Below, one piece after another: positions 7,841-15,576 of a stretch of 33,927 nt of DNA (position 1 is its first letter; each line of letters begins with the position of its first letter). This stretch comes from Planctomycetota bacterium. Lineage in GTDB: Bacteria > Planctomycetota > Planctomycetia > Gemmatales > Gemmataceae. The notes under the pieces were generated by a model. It saw nothing but the letters and a program-made list of their open reading frames with translations, did not search any database and was not told where the DNA came from. The stretch covers positions 1-33,927 of the forward strand of contig VGYC01000067.1 of NCBI GenBank assembly GCA_016873095.1, in the 5' to 3' direction. The position numbers and the translations under genes were made by a program.

Positions 7841-8088
7841 GCTGCCGTCTTGCGAGCGAAGTGGTGGTGTTTCGCTCCGCGCGCCCGTCGTCACCTGCAA
7901 GTCGTCATGTCCCGAATGCTGACCCAGCGGTGAGACTTGACAAGTTACCCAAGCTCATGAAACCTGGGCGGACTTTGCCGCGGTGCGCAAGCACAACGAG
8001 TATGCACGAATGAACGGCCTTGTCGCAGATAAGGATAGGTGGTTTCTGTGCAGCCTCCGTCGGCATGAGTCCGATGCTCTCCGGTGTC

Positions 8089-9243
8089 ATGACACCGATT
8101 CCATTCAATAAGCCTACCATCGTGGGCAATGAGTTGGCCTACGTCGCGGAGGCAGTCCGCTCGGGCAAGGTCGGCGCGGATGGCGTTTTCACCGACCGTT
8201 GCTGTCGTTTGCTCGAACGCCGGCTCGGCATCGCCAAGATCCTGCTGACTACATCCTGCACGTCGGCCCTGGAAATCGCCTGTCAACTGGCCGATCTGAA
8301 GCCGGGTGATGAAGTCCTTGTGCCGTCCTTCACCTATGTCTCCACGGCCAGCGCGGTGGTGCGACTTGGCGCCCGGCCGGTGTTCCTTGACATTCGTCCC
8401 GATACCTTCAATCTGGACGAACTCGAGGTTGAGAAGGCGATCACGCCGCGTACCCGGGCCATCATTGCGGTCCATTACGGCGGCATCGCTTGCGCAATGA
8501 CGGAGCTACAGGCGATCGCCCAGAAGCATGGGCTGTTTCTCATCGAAGACGCGGCGCATGGGGTGGATGCCTTTTTTGCCGGCCAGGCGCTGGGATCGAT
8601 GGGAAGTCTGGGCTGCTTGAGCTTTCACGAGACGAAAAACTGCTCGTGCGGGCAAGGTGGAGCACTGTGCATCAACCGGCCCGAGTTGGCAGATCGCGCG
8701 GAACGCATCCGGGCCAAGGGCACCAATCGCCGTGACTATCAGCGTGGCGTTGCCGATCACTACACGTGGACCGATCTTGGTTCCGGCTACGCCCCGAATG
8801 AGCTGACGGCAGCTTTTCTCCTCGGACAGCTGGAGCAGCTTGATACGCTAACCGCCCGCCGTCGCGTGCAACATGCGCGCTACCACGATCTGCTCTCCAA
8901 GTACGCGACCGTGGGCAGGCTGACACTGCCCGCGAGCCTCGAGAATTGCCAGAGCAACGGTCATCTTTTCCCCGTGCTCTTGGCAGGTCCGGAGCAACGT
9001 GGCGCCCTGATGTCGGCCCTCGCGCAGGCGGGGATTCAGGCCGCGCCCCACTATGTTCCCTTGCATCGCTCGCCCATGGGCCGGCAGTGGGGCATTGTTC
9101 CCTCACCCTTGAGAGTGACGGAAGCCGTCAGCGGCCGCTTGCTGCGACTGCCGCTATTTCACGAGCTAACGGAGGCTCAGCAAGCTCGAGTGGCGGCGAC
9201 GGTCGGCGAGTTCTTGGAAGGATCGCAACGCCGCGCGGCTTGA
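8089..9243 (+). CDS. wecE: WecE-like dTDP-4-amino-4,6-dideoxyhexose aminotransferase (384 aa)
   Basis: This is a PLP-dependent DegT/DnrJ/EryC1 sugar aminotransferase. The start TPIPFNKPTIVGNEL closely resembles WecE (RffA), which makes dTDP-4-amino-4,6-dideoxy-D-galactose from the 4-keto sugar and glutamate for enterobacterial common antigen. The PLP-binding region is intact: the acidic residue in FLIEDAAHG (Asp154) and the lysine in SFHETKN (Lys183). The length fits the ~376 residues of the family. The ATG at 8089 is chosen by alignment with the family start; no clear Shine-Dalgarno is seen and upstream TTG/ATG codons are possible. It heads a cassette with a glycosyltransferase and a NeuD/PglD-like acyltransferase, which suggests synthesis and use of an amino sugar for a surface glycan. 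The exact sugar is an inference. Confidence 0.86.
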   Translation: MTPIPFNKPTIVGNELAYVAEAVRSGKVGADGVFTDRCCRLLERRLGIAKILLTTSCTSALEIACQLADLKPGDEVLVPSFTYVSTASAVVRLGARPVFLDIRPDTFNLDELEVEKAITPRTRAIIAVHYGGIACAMTELQAIAQKHGLFLIEDAAHGVDAFFAGQALGSMGSLGCLSFHETKNCSCGQGGALCINRPELADRAERIRAKGTNRRDYQRGVADHYTWTDLGSGYAPNELTAAFLLGQLEQLDTLTARRRVQHARYHDLLSKYATVGRLTLPASLENCQSNGHLFPVLLAGPEQRGALMSALAQAGIQAAPHYVPLHRSPMGRQWGIVPSPLRVTEAVSGRLLRLPLFHELTEAQQARVAATVGEFLEGSQRRAA

Positions 9244-9280
9244 GCCGGAGTTGAAGGAATGCGCATAAAGAATCTGAAGC

Positions 9281-9366
9281 AGACAAGCGTGACGGGACGT
9301 CGCTTGGCGGTTTCGCGCACGATGTCGCGCGCGAAACCGCCAAGCGAGCTTCCTACACGCTCGTCT
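9281..9366. repeat. Large symmetric inverted repeat in the sugar cassette
   Basis: Two 38-base arms (9281-9318 and 9329-9366) face each other across a 10-base centre. The inner 19 bp pair perfectly (TCGCTTGGCGGTTTCGCGC at 9300-9318 with 9329-9347). An 8/8 base internal loop follows, then an outer 11-bp stem with a single mismatch (9281-9291 with 9356-9366). No T-run follows, so it is not a standard intrinsic terminator. It begins about 37 bases after the aminotransferase stop and ends 25 bases before the glycosyltransferase ATG. Confidence 0.8.
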
Positions 9367-9391
9367 AAATGAACTGTCTGTGAGTGCAACG

Positions 9392-10303
9392 ATGTCATCG
9401 CGCTACGACCTGCATCCGATTTACATCCTGGCGCCGCCCTACCACGAGCGGTCGGGAGGCATTCGCGCGCTGTACCGCCTGTGCCACCACTTAAACAAGG
9501 CCGGGTTTCACGCCTTCATGGTGTCGAGCCCCTACCAGGCGCCCAGCAGTCTCGAAGCGCCACCGCTCGCCGAGGAACAGCGTCAAGAACACCTCAGCCG
9601 GGGCTGCAAGCCGATCGGAGTTTGCGGCGAGTGCGAAATCGGCAATCCGCTCGATACCTCGATCGTCGTCCGCTACCTGTTGAACACGCCGGGCTGGTTC
9701 CAGCCGCTCGCACCGTCATCGTTTGGCGACCATGACTTCTTCTTGCATTTCGACGATGCGCACGTGCCGGCCGAGCGCCGGTCGATCGACTTGTTCATGC
9801 CGGTGGTCAATCGCACGATCTACCATCTGAGCGAACACCAGGGTAAGCGCCACGGCTATCTTCTTCTTTCGCATCGCGCCGCACTGGACAAGCTTGAACC
9901 GCCGTCCTGGGTTCGTCCGCTTGTCACGGTCACCATGGAGAATCCCTTGGCACATGAAGAACTGGCGAGGTTATATCGCCGGTGCCGGGCCATGATCACC
10001 CTGGAACGCGGCGTCGCCATTTTCGAGAGCCTGTGTTGCGGCTGTCCAGTGATCTGCATTCCAGGCCCTAAGTTTACTCCGGAAACGTACCAGCGCCGCT
10101 TTCGCGGCGCGGGACTGGCATGGGGATGGAGCCAGGTGGAACTGGCCACGGCGTCCGCTCGAACCGGCGAATTCCTGCACCTCTATCAAAAGCTCGAGCG
10201 CGGCGTCACGGGACGAGTCCATCAGGTGTTCAACGATATCATCGACAAAGCATCACAACGTTCGCGCTTGATGTCCCTTCCCATGCTCAGGGCTGCGTCA
10301 TGA
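9392..10303 (+). CDS. Putative glycosyltransferase of the sugar cassette (303 aa)
   Basis: The N-terminus reads IYILAPPYHERSGGIRALYRLCHHL, like the GGI/R-A loop of GT-B glycosyltransferases such as the WsaF-like group. The C-terminal half has a run with TLERGVAIFESLCCGCPVICIPG, which fits the E-x7-E-like donor-binding segment of GT-B enzymes (ERGVAIFESLCCGCPVI). I infer transfer of a sugar onto a surface glycan or protein. A CGEC motif in the first half is unusual, possibly a metal-binding pair. Starts at GTG 9380 and ATG 9392 are both possible; neither has a strong ribosome site, and a large inverted repeat lies just upstream. Its stop overlaps the start of the next gene (ATGA at 10300-10303), so the two are translationally coupled. 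Confidence 0.72.
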   Translation: MSSRYDLHPIYILAPPYHERSGGIRALYRLCHHLNKAGFHAFMVSSPYQAPSSLEAPPLAEEQRQEHLSRGCKPIGVCGECEIGNPLDTSIVVRYLLNTPGWFQPLAPSSFGDHDFFLHFDDAHVPAERRSIDLFMPVVNRTIYHLSEHQGKRHGYLLLSHRAALDKLEPPSWVRPLVTVTMENPLAHEELARLYRRCRAMITLERGVAIFESLCCGCPVICIPGPKFTPETYQRRFRGAGLAWGWSQVELATASARTGEFLHLYQKLERGVTGRVHQVFNDIIDKASQRSRLMSLPMLRAAS

Positions 10304-10941
10304 CGACGAAACCCATTCTCATTCTGGGCACTTACATGCTGGCCGAGGAAATGGCCGACCTCATTTCCGAGATGCCCGGCTGGCGTGTGGCTGGATTTGT
10401 CGAGAACCTCGACCGCGCGCGCTGCCGGCCGCTTCTCGGCCTGCCGGTGCACTGGATCGATGACGTGAAAGAGTTGGCCCACGATCATTTCGCAATCTGT
10501 GGCATCTCCACGACACACCGGGTGGCTTTCATCGAGCAGGCCCTGGCTGCCGGCCTCCGCTTCCCAAGGCTGGTCCACCCGACGGCGCGGGTGTCATCGA
10601 CAACGACACTGGATGAAGGCGTCTTCATCAGTGGGGGAGTCCAGGTCGCCGCACATACGAATATCGGCAAGCATGTCTTCGTCAACCGGGGAGCGCTGAT
10701 CGGCCACCATACCACGATCGAGGACTATGTCACCATTCAACCGGGCGCCAACGTCGCCGGCGCCTGCCATGTCGAGCGCTGTGCCTGGATCAGCATGAGC
10801 GCCGTCGTGCTTGATCGCAAGAGAATCGGCTGCCACAGCATCGTCGGCGCCGGTGCCGTCGTCACGCTAGATGTGCCGTCCCACGTCCAGGTTGTCGGCG
10901 TCCCGGCCCGCGTGATCAAGGAGAACGTGGCGGGGAAGTAA
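10300..10941 (+). CDS. NeuD/PglD-like sugar O/N-acyltransferase (213 aa)
   Basis: The first ~70 residues form a small Rossmann-like domain (PILILGTYMLAEEMADLI), followed by a left-handed beta-helix of hexapeptide repeats (HPTARVSSTTTLDEGVFISGG, then NIGKHVFVNRG). The segment GHHTTIEDYVTIQPGA carries the catalytic-type histidine of PglD and NeuD. PglD acetylates a UDP-4-amino sugar with acetyl-CoA, so with the WecE-like enzyme upstream the likely job is acetylation of a 4-amino-6-deoxyhexose. This role is inferred from context. The ATG overlaps the glycosyltransferase stop by four bases. A hairpin at 10958-10979 follows. Confidence 0.85.
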   Translation: MTTKPILILGTYMLAEEMADLISEMPGWRVAGFVENLDRARCRPLLGLPVHWIDDVKELAHDHFAICGISTTHRVAFIEQALAAGLRFPRLVHPTARVSSTTTLDEGVFISGGVQVAAHTNIGKHVFVNRGALIGHHTTIEDYVTIQPGANVAGACHVERCAWISMSAVVLDRKRIGCHSIVGAGAVVTLDVPSHVQVVGVPARVIKENVAGK

Positions 10942-10957
10942 ACACTGGATCAGTATC

Positions 10958-10979
10958 GCTTGCGGAAACCTCCGCAAGT
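10958..10979. terminator. Candidate hairpin between convergent genes
   Basis: An 8-bp stem (CTTGCGGA at 10959-10966 with 10971-10978), extended by a G-T pair, has a 4-base loop. It sits in the 97-base gap between two convergent genes. The T-run after it is poor, so this is only a candidate transcription end. Confidence 0.35.
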
Positions 10980-11038
10980 CAGATTCGGACGCGCGCATTT
11001 TCACCCCGCGGAGGCCACGACCCTGCTCGGGAAAGCGA

Positions 11039-12334
11039 CTACGCCAGGATTTCCCCAATCGAGTCCGCTTGTGGGTCGGCCATGGGGATCGGGCGGCCGT
11101 TGTGGTGGTGGTTGCGGCGCGGGTTGAGGCCCAGGGCGCGGAAGTAAGTGTGGAACAGGTGGCCGCCGTTGACTTCGCGCTCGACAACTCTGGTACCATT
11201 GGCGTTGGTGCGGCCCACGACACCGCCTTGCTGAATGCCACAACCTGCCACGGCTACCGACCAGGCCCGCGACCAGTGGTCGCGTCCGTAGTTGCGGTTG
11301 ATGGTCGGCGTACGACCGAATTCCGACATCACGATCACCAGCGTGCTCTCCAGCATGCCGCGCTGCGCCAGATCGTCGAGCAGCGTCGCAAACGTGCAGT
11401 CGAACTCGCCGAGTTGTTCGATGTGGAAGTCGAAGTTCTCGTGATGCGTGTCGTAGTTGGAGTGCGTGACCTTGACGAAGGGCACGCCGCTCTCCAGCAG
11501 CCGGCGGGCGAGCAGGCAGTGCTGGCCGAAGTCATGGGTGCCGTAGCGTTCCTGCAGATGGCGCGGCTCGCGCGACGTGTCGAAGATGCTGCGCCGCCGC
11601 ATGACGTCCGTCGCCTGATCGTAGGTGTGCGTGTAGGCCTCGGTGTCGGCGGTGCGGCGGCCCTGGGCGAAGCGGTTGTTGAGGCGCACGCGCAGGTCAT
11701 TGCGCTGGCTGTCGGCTAGTTCAGAAAGGGTCGTCGGCCGGAACAGGTTCGGCGGCGGGTTGCCGTCAGCCAGCGTGACCGAGGCGAAGCGTGGCCCGAG
11801 GAAGGCCGCGTCCTGGCGGTTGAAGCCGCTTTGCCCGCGCGGGCTGATGTGGATGTAGCCGGGCAGAGCGTTGCCCTCGCTGGCCATCAGCTTGGCGACG
11901 ACGGAGCCGAGGTGTGGAAACGTCTCGGCGGGAGATTGACGGCGGCCGGTGTGCATGATGTAGGCGCCGCGGCCATGTTCGTTCTCGGCCGTGTTGATGC
12001 CGCGCACCAGCGCCATGCGGTGCATCTGCCGGGCCGTGTGCGGCAGCAGTTCGCAGATGTGCGTGCCTGGTACGGAGGTGGCGATGGGCAGGAATGGCCC
12101 GCCGGTGTCGGTCCCGGGCTTGGGGTCCCAGGTCTCGAGCTGGCTCACCCCGCCCGACAGCCAGATGACAAGGACGCGCTTGTCCATGCGGCGGAGCTGC
12201 TCCGCCATCGCCGGCTGCACCATGTCGGCGAAGCTGAGCGCTCCCACTCCAGCCAGTCCAGCCGCGGCCCCGCCCAGGAATTGCCGCCGCGACACCACGT
12301 GCTGCGGCGAGTTGCATGCGTAGAACGGTTTCAT
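11039..12334 (-). CDS. DUF1501 family secreted protein (431 aa)
   Basis: The protein has the DUF1501 layout: a twin-arginine export signal (SRRQFLGGAAAGLAG) near the N-terminus, VLVIWLSGGVSQLETWDPKPG soon after, then LPHTARQMHRMALVRG, and late motifs MSEFGRTPTINRNYGRDHW and VAVAGCGIQQGGVVG. Family members resemble sulfatase/alkaline-phosphatase folds and are usually encoded beside DUF1549/DUF1553 proteins in planctomycetes, as here. The precise activity is not established, so I give none. The family signature residues look intact. It is the last gene of an operon-like run with Uma2 (33 bases upstream) and the DUF1549/DUF1553 gene. Confidence 0.9.
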   Translation of the reverse strand: MKPFYACNSPQHVVSRRQFLGGAAAGLAGVGALSFADMVQPAMAEQLRRMDKRVLVIWLSGGVSQLETWDPKPGTDTGGPFLPIATSVPGTHICELLPHTARQMHRMALVRGINTAENEHGRGAYIMHTGRRQSPAETFPHLGSVVAKLMASEGNALPGYIHISPRGQSGFNRQDAAFLGPRFASVTLADGNPPPNLFRPTTLSELADSQRNDLRVRLNNRFAQGRRTADTEAYTHTYDQATDVMRRRSIFDTSREPRHLQERYGTHDFGQHCLLARRLLESGVPFVKVTHSNYDTHHENFDFHIEQLGEFDCTFATLLDDLAQRGMLESTLVIVMSEFGRTPTINRNYGRDHWSRAWSVAVAGCGIQQGGVVGRTNANGTRVVEREVNGGHLFHTYFRALGLNPRRNHHHNGRPIPMADPQADSIGEILA

Positions 12335-12367
12335 GATCCGGCCCCCCGTGTGGATTGCAGTTCCAAC

Positions 12368-12970
12368 CTATGCCCGCGCCGCTGCCTGGAACACCTGCCG
12401 GCAATCGAACTTGAAATCGGGCAGCAGCTTTGTCTCGTAGACATCGCCCGGCTGGAGCACGCGCTCGACCCACTTGCCGCGCGAGCGGCGCAACACCAGC
12501 ACTTCCTGCTTATCGGCATCGACTATCCAGTATTCCTTGACGCCAAAGTCGAAATACTCTTCGCGCTTCTCAACGTAATAACGCAGTTCCGATCCAGGGG
12601 ACACGACTTCGACGACGATATCCGGGATCCAGATGGCCCACACTTCGTCATCTTCCCTGGGAGGCTCCGTCAGATAGATTGCCAGGTCCGGGTGGCGTTC
12701 GCTCTGCAGGTCGGCTAACAGGATTTTGCATTCGCTCCCGGCGGCGATGGCGTAAATACGATCTGGATGTGCCAGCTTGAAGACCATGAATTGACCGCGA
12801 ACCGCATCGACCTGGCGAAAGTGCTTCAGCTTTGGAACATCGCTCACGATAACCAATCCCCGCCCAAGCTCGTAAAGATGCCCCTCCTCTACCTGCGCAG
12901 GTTCAAACTCCGTGAGGCTCATGCGGCGACCGTGGTCTTGCGGCCCAACTTTGACTATGGTCTGGATCAT
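12368..12970 (-). CDS. Uma2 family PD-(D/E)XK nuclease-fold protein (200 aa)
   Basis: The Uma2 (DUF820) signature is clear: PDLAIYL (Asp95), WIPDIVVEVVSPGSE (Glu121), then VEKREEYFDFGVKEYWIVD with the conserved lysines. The family has a restriction-endonuclease-like fold and is very abundant in planctomycetes and cyanobacteria; its biological role is poorly known. The acidic and lysine residues of the core look present, so the fold is probably active. It lies between DUF1549/DUF1553 and DUF1501 genes, with only 17 and 33 bases on either side, all on the same strand. This placement inside the usual pair is unusual. It has no signal peptide and should be cytoplasmic, unlike its exported neighbours. 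Confidence 0.88.
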   Translation of the reverse strand: MIQTIVKVGPQDHGRRMSLTEFEPAQVEEGHLYELGRGLVIVSDVPKLKHFRQVDAVRGQFMVFKLAHPDRIYAIAAGSECKILLADLQSERHPDLAIYLTEPPREDDEVWAIWIPDIVVEVVSPGSELRYYVEKREEYFDFGVKEYWIVDADKQEVLVLRRSRGKWVERVLQPGDVYETKLLPDFKFDCRQVFQAAARA

Positions 12971-12987
12971 TCGCTTATTCTATCCGC

Positions 12988-14616
12988 TCAATGATTGAAG
13001 CGAAACTCCGCCGACGCCAGCAATGCCCAGGCCAGGTCCTGCATGGCTGCCGGTCGATCGGCGCGGCGCGACGCCAGAAAATCGGCGAGTTCCTTTCGCT
13101 CTTCGGACGTTGGCATGCGTGTTAACACGCTCAGATATAGTTCCTCGGCAATGCCATCGGTGCTCGTCAGCTTGCCGAGGCGGAAGATCAGGTTGCCAGG
13201 CCGTGGGGCCAGCCAGCCGCGCACCAGGTCGCCGTTGCGCAGGAACAGCGTCTGGTCGAGCGTCGCCTGGAACTCGCCGGCCGGTTCGCCGGGAGCATTG
13301 CCGAACAGGCTGGCAAACGGCGACTCGTTGCCAATGAGCCGGGCATGCAGGGCGGCCTCGTTGGGTTTCTTGCCCTGGGCCAGACGTTCGGCGTCCGTCA
13401 ATCCCGTCGCCTGCATGACGCTCCAGGCGAGTTGCTCCGGCGACATCGGCCGCAGCAGGGCGCCGGCGAAGGCGCTCTCGGCTACGTCTTCACTCCCCTT
13501 GGGCAGAACGCTCGACCGCTGATAGGTCTTGCTCAGGGCGATCTCACGGAGCAAATACTTGATGTCGAACTTGTGGGCTGCCAGCTCCTCGCCAAGCAAC
13601 TTCAGGAGCGCGGGATGCGAGGGCGGATTGGCCTCGTGGTCGTATTCGACGGGATGTACGATGCCCCGGCCCAGCATCTGGAACCAGAGACGATTGGCCA
13701 GCGTGCGGCGGAAGTGCGCATTGCCGATGACTTGCTCCGCGAGCAAGGCACGCCGGCTGTAGCGCGGCACGGGCCGCACGTCCTTCCCCGGCTTGACCGC
13801 GTACTCCTTGCCCTTCTCTTGTTTTGGTTCCTGCAACGCCGGCCCGTCGGGCAAGCGCGGGCCCGAACTCTTGCTCACCTTCGGCACGAACACCGACTGG
13901 AAGCTGACCTCCCCTTCCGCCTTCTCTGCGAGCATCGCCAGCTTCGCTTTCTTGTCGGTGAACAGGGAAGTGCGGCTCAGGAACGCGTAGATGCCGTAGT
14001 AATCCTCCTGGCGATAGGCCGGCACCAGTGGATGATCGTGGCACTGCGCGCAATGAAAATTCATGCCCAAGAAGAGCCGGCTGATGTCGCGCGTCAGCTG
14101 ATGCGGCTCGGCCAGGCGATCCAGGTAAAAGCGGGCCGGGGCGCGGTTCTTGACATCCGATCCGTCCGCCGACAAAATCTCGCGAACCAGCTGATCAAGC
14201 GGCTTGTTGTCGGCGAACGACTTGCGCAGGTACTCCTGCCAATCGGCACGGCGGACGTGCTTGTCCGGCCGGCGATCCATGAAGAGATTGTCGAACACGC
14301 GCTGCATGTGTCGGGGATACTGCTCCGAGGCCAGCAAGCGGTCGATGAGCTTGACGCGCTTGTCTGCTGCCTGGTCGCCGAGGAACGCGCGCGTGACCTC
14401 GGCAGAAGGAATCACGCCGGCCAGATCGAGATAGATGCGGCGCAGAAACTCGGCATCATCCGCAAGTGCCGCTGCCTGCTTTGCGAACTCCAACTTGCCT
14501 GCTGCGATCGACTCGTCAATGCGCTGATGCAGTGGCGCTTGCGCGCCGGCGGTCGCATGCAGCACCAGCAATATCAACAAACACCAGGCAAATCGGCAAG
14601 AGTGCGGGTGTGTCAT
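12988..14616 (-). CDS. DUF1549/DUF1553 secreted protein (542 aa)
   Basis: After a signal peptide (residues about 8-26, ending TAGAQA) the protein shows the DUF1549 domain (FLRRIYLDLAGVIPS, about 57-71, to about 200) with the characteristic CAQCHDHP (residues 189-196), where CXXCH resembles a haem or metal site. The DUF1553 domain follows (LANRLWFQMLGRGIVHP and the end SAEFRFNH). These domain pairs are planctomycete hallmarks, usually beside a DUF1501 gene, and are widely proposed to act in polymer breakdown or electron transfer outside the cell; the true activity is unproven. This one lacks the N-terminal PSCyt1 cytochrome domain found in longer members. No strong Shine-Dalgarno precedes the ATG. 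The Uma2 gene follows 17 bases after the stop. Confidence 0.9.
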   Translation of the reverse strand: MTHPHSCRFAWCLLILLVLHATAGAQAPLHQRIDESIAAGKLEFAKQAAALADDAEFLRRIYLDLAGVIPSAEVTRAFLGDQAADKRVKLIDRLLASEQYPRHMQRVFDNLFMDRRPDKHVRRADWQEYLRKSFADNKPLDQLVREILSADGSDVKNRAPARFYLDRLAEPHQLTRDISRLFLGMNFHCAQCHDHPLVPAYRQEDYYGIYAFLSRTSLFTDKKAKLAMLAEKAEGEVSFQSVFVPKVSKSSGPRLPDGPALQEPKQEKGKEYAVKPGKDVRPVPRYSRRALLAEQVIGNAHFRRTLANRLWFQMLGRGIVHPVEYDHEANPPSHPALLKLLGEELAAHKFDIKYLLREIALSKTYQRSSVLPKGSEDVAESAFAGALLRPMSPEQLAWSVMQATGLTDAERLAQGKKPNEAALHARLIGNESPFASLFGNAPGEPAGEFQATLDQTLFLRNGDLVRGWLAPRPGNLIFRLGKLTSTDGIAEELYLSVLTRMPTSEERKELADFLASRRADRPAAMQDLAWALLASAEFRFNH

Positions 14617-14754
14617 GATTCACCCAGGTTGAGGCAGGCCGGGCGACATCGATCCAGTGGCAGGCAGGCAAACTCCACAATATCCGCTGGCCGGGGCATG
14701 TCAAGCGAGAAACAGCAGCAAATCCTTCATCGTCCTTCATCCTCTTGTTTAGGT

Positions 14755-15567
14755 TCAGCGCACCATTACCCAGCGGGCGGCCTCCTCATGCGCCGTGGCG
14801 TGAATGGTGTGGCCGACGGTCGGCATGACGTGCAGTTCGACGGGGACAATCTTGCTTTTCCCGGCAGCGGCGGTGACCAGTCGGCGCGTGAACAGAATGG
14901 CCTCGTCGGTACTGACGCGCCTGTCGTCGTTGCCAATGCACAGCCAGACGGGCCGGCCGGCAAGCCTGGCCGCGTGCTTCTTGAGATCGAGATCGCGCAT
15001 CGGCTTGTCGTTCTTCGATCCCTGAAACTCGCTGACGGCCAGCAAGTCGGTCACCGGCGCGAAGGCCACGACCCAGCCGATGCGCGGCTCGGCGGCGGCC
15101 AGGTGCAACGCCATGAACCCGCCGCGCGACGTGCCGGCTGCGCCCACCTTCTTCGCGTCCGTATAGCCGTCCTTGACGAGCTTGTCGAGCACCGCCGACG
15201 CCTTCTTGGCAAAGTCCTCCACCAGCGGCTGGCCCTTCTCCAGCCGGGTTCGCCAGCCAGCGATGCCGCTTTCGCCGGCAACCTGGTCCTTGCCGTGGCA
15301 TGGCAAGTCGAGGGCCACGCTCAGGTAACCCTTGTCCGCGAGGATGTGGCCAATCTCGTTAAACTCGGCGCGCTTGAGCGAATCCTCCACGCCGCCGGCC
15401 AGGACGAAGAACGTCGGCGCCGGCTTCGCCGGCTTGCCGCCGTAGACGCCGAAGCGCACGCCGGAGTCGGTTTTGAGCATCTGGATCGCGGGCTTACTCC
15501 GGTCGCCGATGCCCCCAGTTCGCCCAGCCACGATTACGCAAGCGGCCGCCAGAAGCAAACGCGTCAT
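14755..15567 (-). CDS. Secreted alpha/beta hydrolase, dienelactone-hydrolase-like (270 aa)
   Basis: The N-terminus is hydrophobic (LLLAAACVIVAG), probably a signal peptide. The fold's landmarks follow: LSVALDLPCHGKD, the nucleophile elbow GTSRGG (Ser147), an acid in GNDDRRV (Asp214 or Asp215) and the histidine in VGHTIHA (His253). This is a complete Ser-Asp-His triad of an esterase or peptidase-type alpha/beta hydrolase, of the prolyl-oligopeptidase/DLH kind. The substrate is unknown. The start has AGGAGAT upstream on the minus strand at good spacing. Only nine bases separate it from the stop of the M24 peptidase gene, so the two are likely co-transcribed. Confidence 0.85.
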   Translation of the reverse strand: MTRLLLAAACVIVAGRTGGIGDRSKPAIQMLKTDSGVRFGVYGGKPAKPAPTFFVLAGGVEDSLKRAEFNEIGHILADKGYLSVALDLPCHGKDQVAGESGIAGWRTRLEKGQPLVEDFAKKASAVLDKLVKDGYTDAKKVGAAGTSRGGFMALHLAAAEPRIGWVVAFAPVTDLLAVSEFQGSKNDKPMRDLDLKKHAARLAGRPVWLCIGNDDRRVSTDEAILFTRRLVTAAAGKSKIVPVELHVMPTVGHTIHATAHEEAARWVMVR

Positions 15568-15576
15568 ATGGATCTC

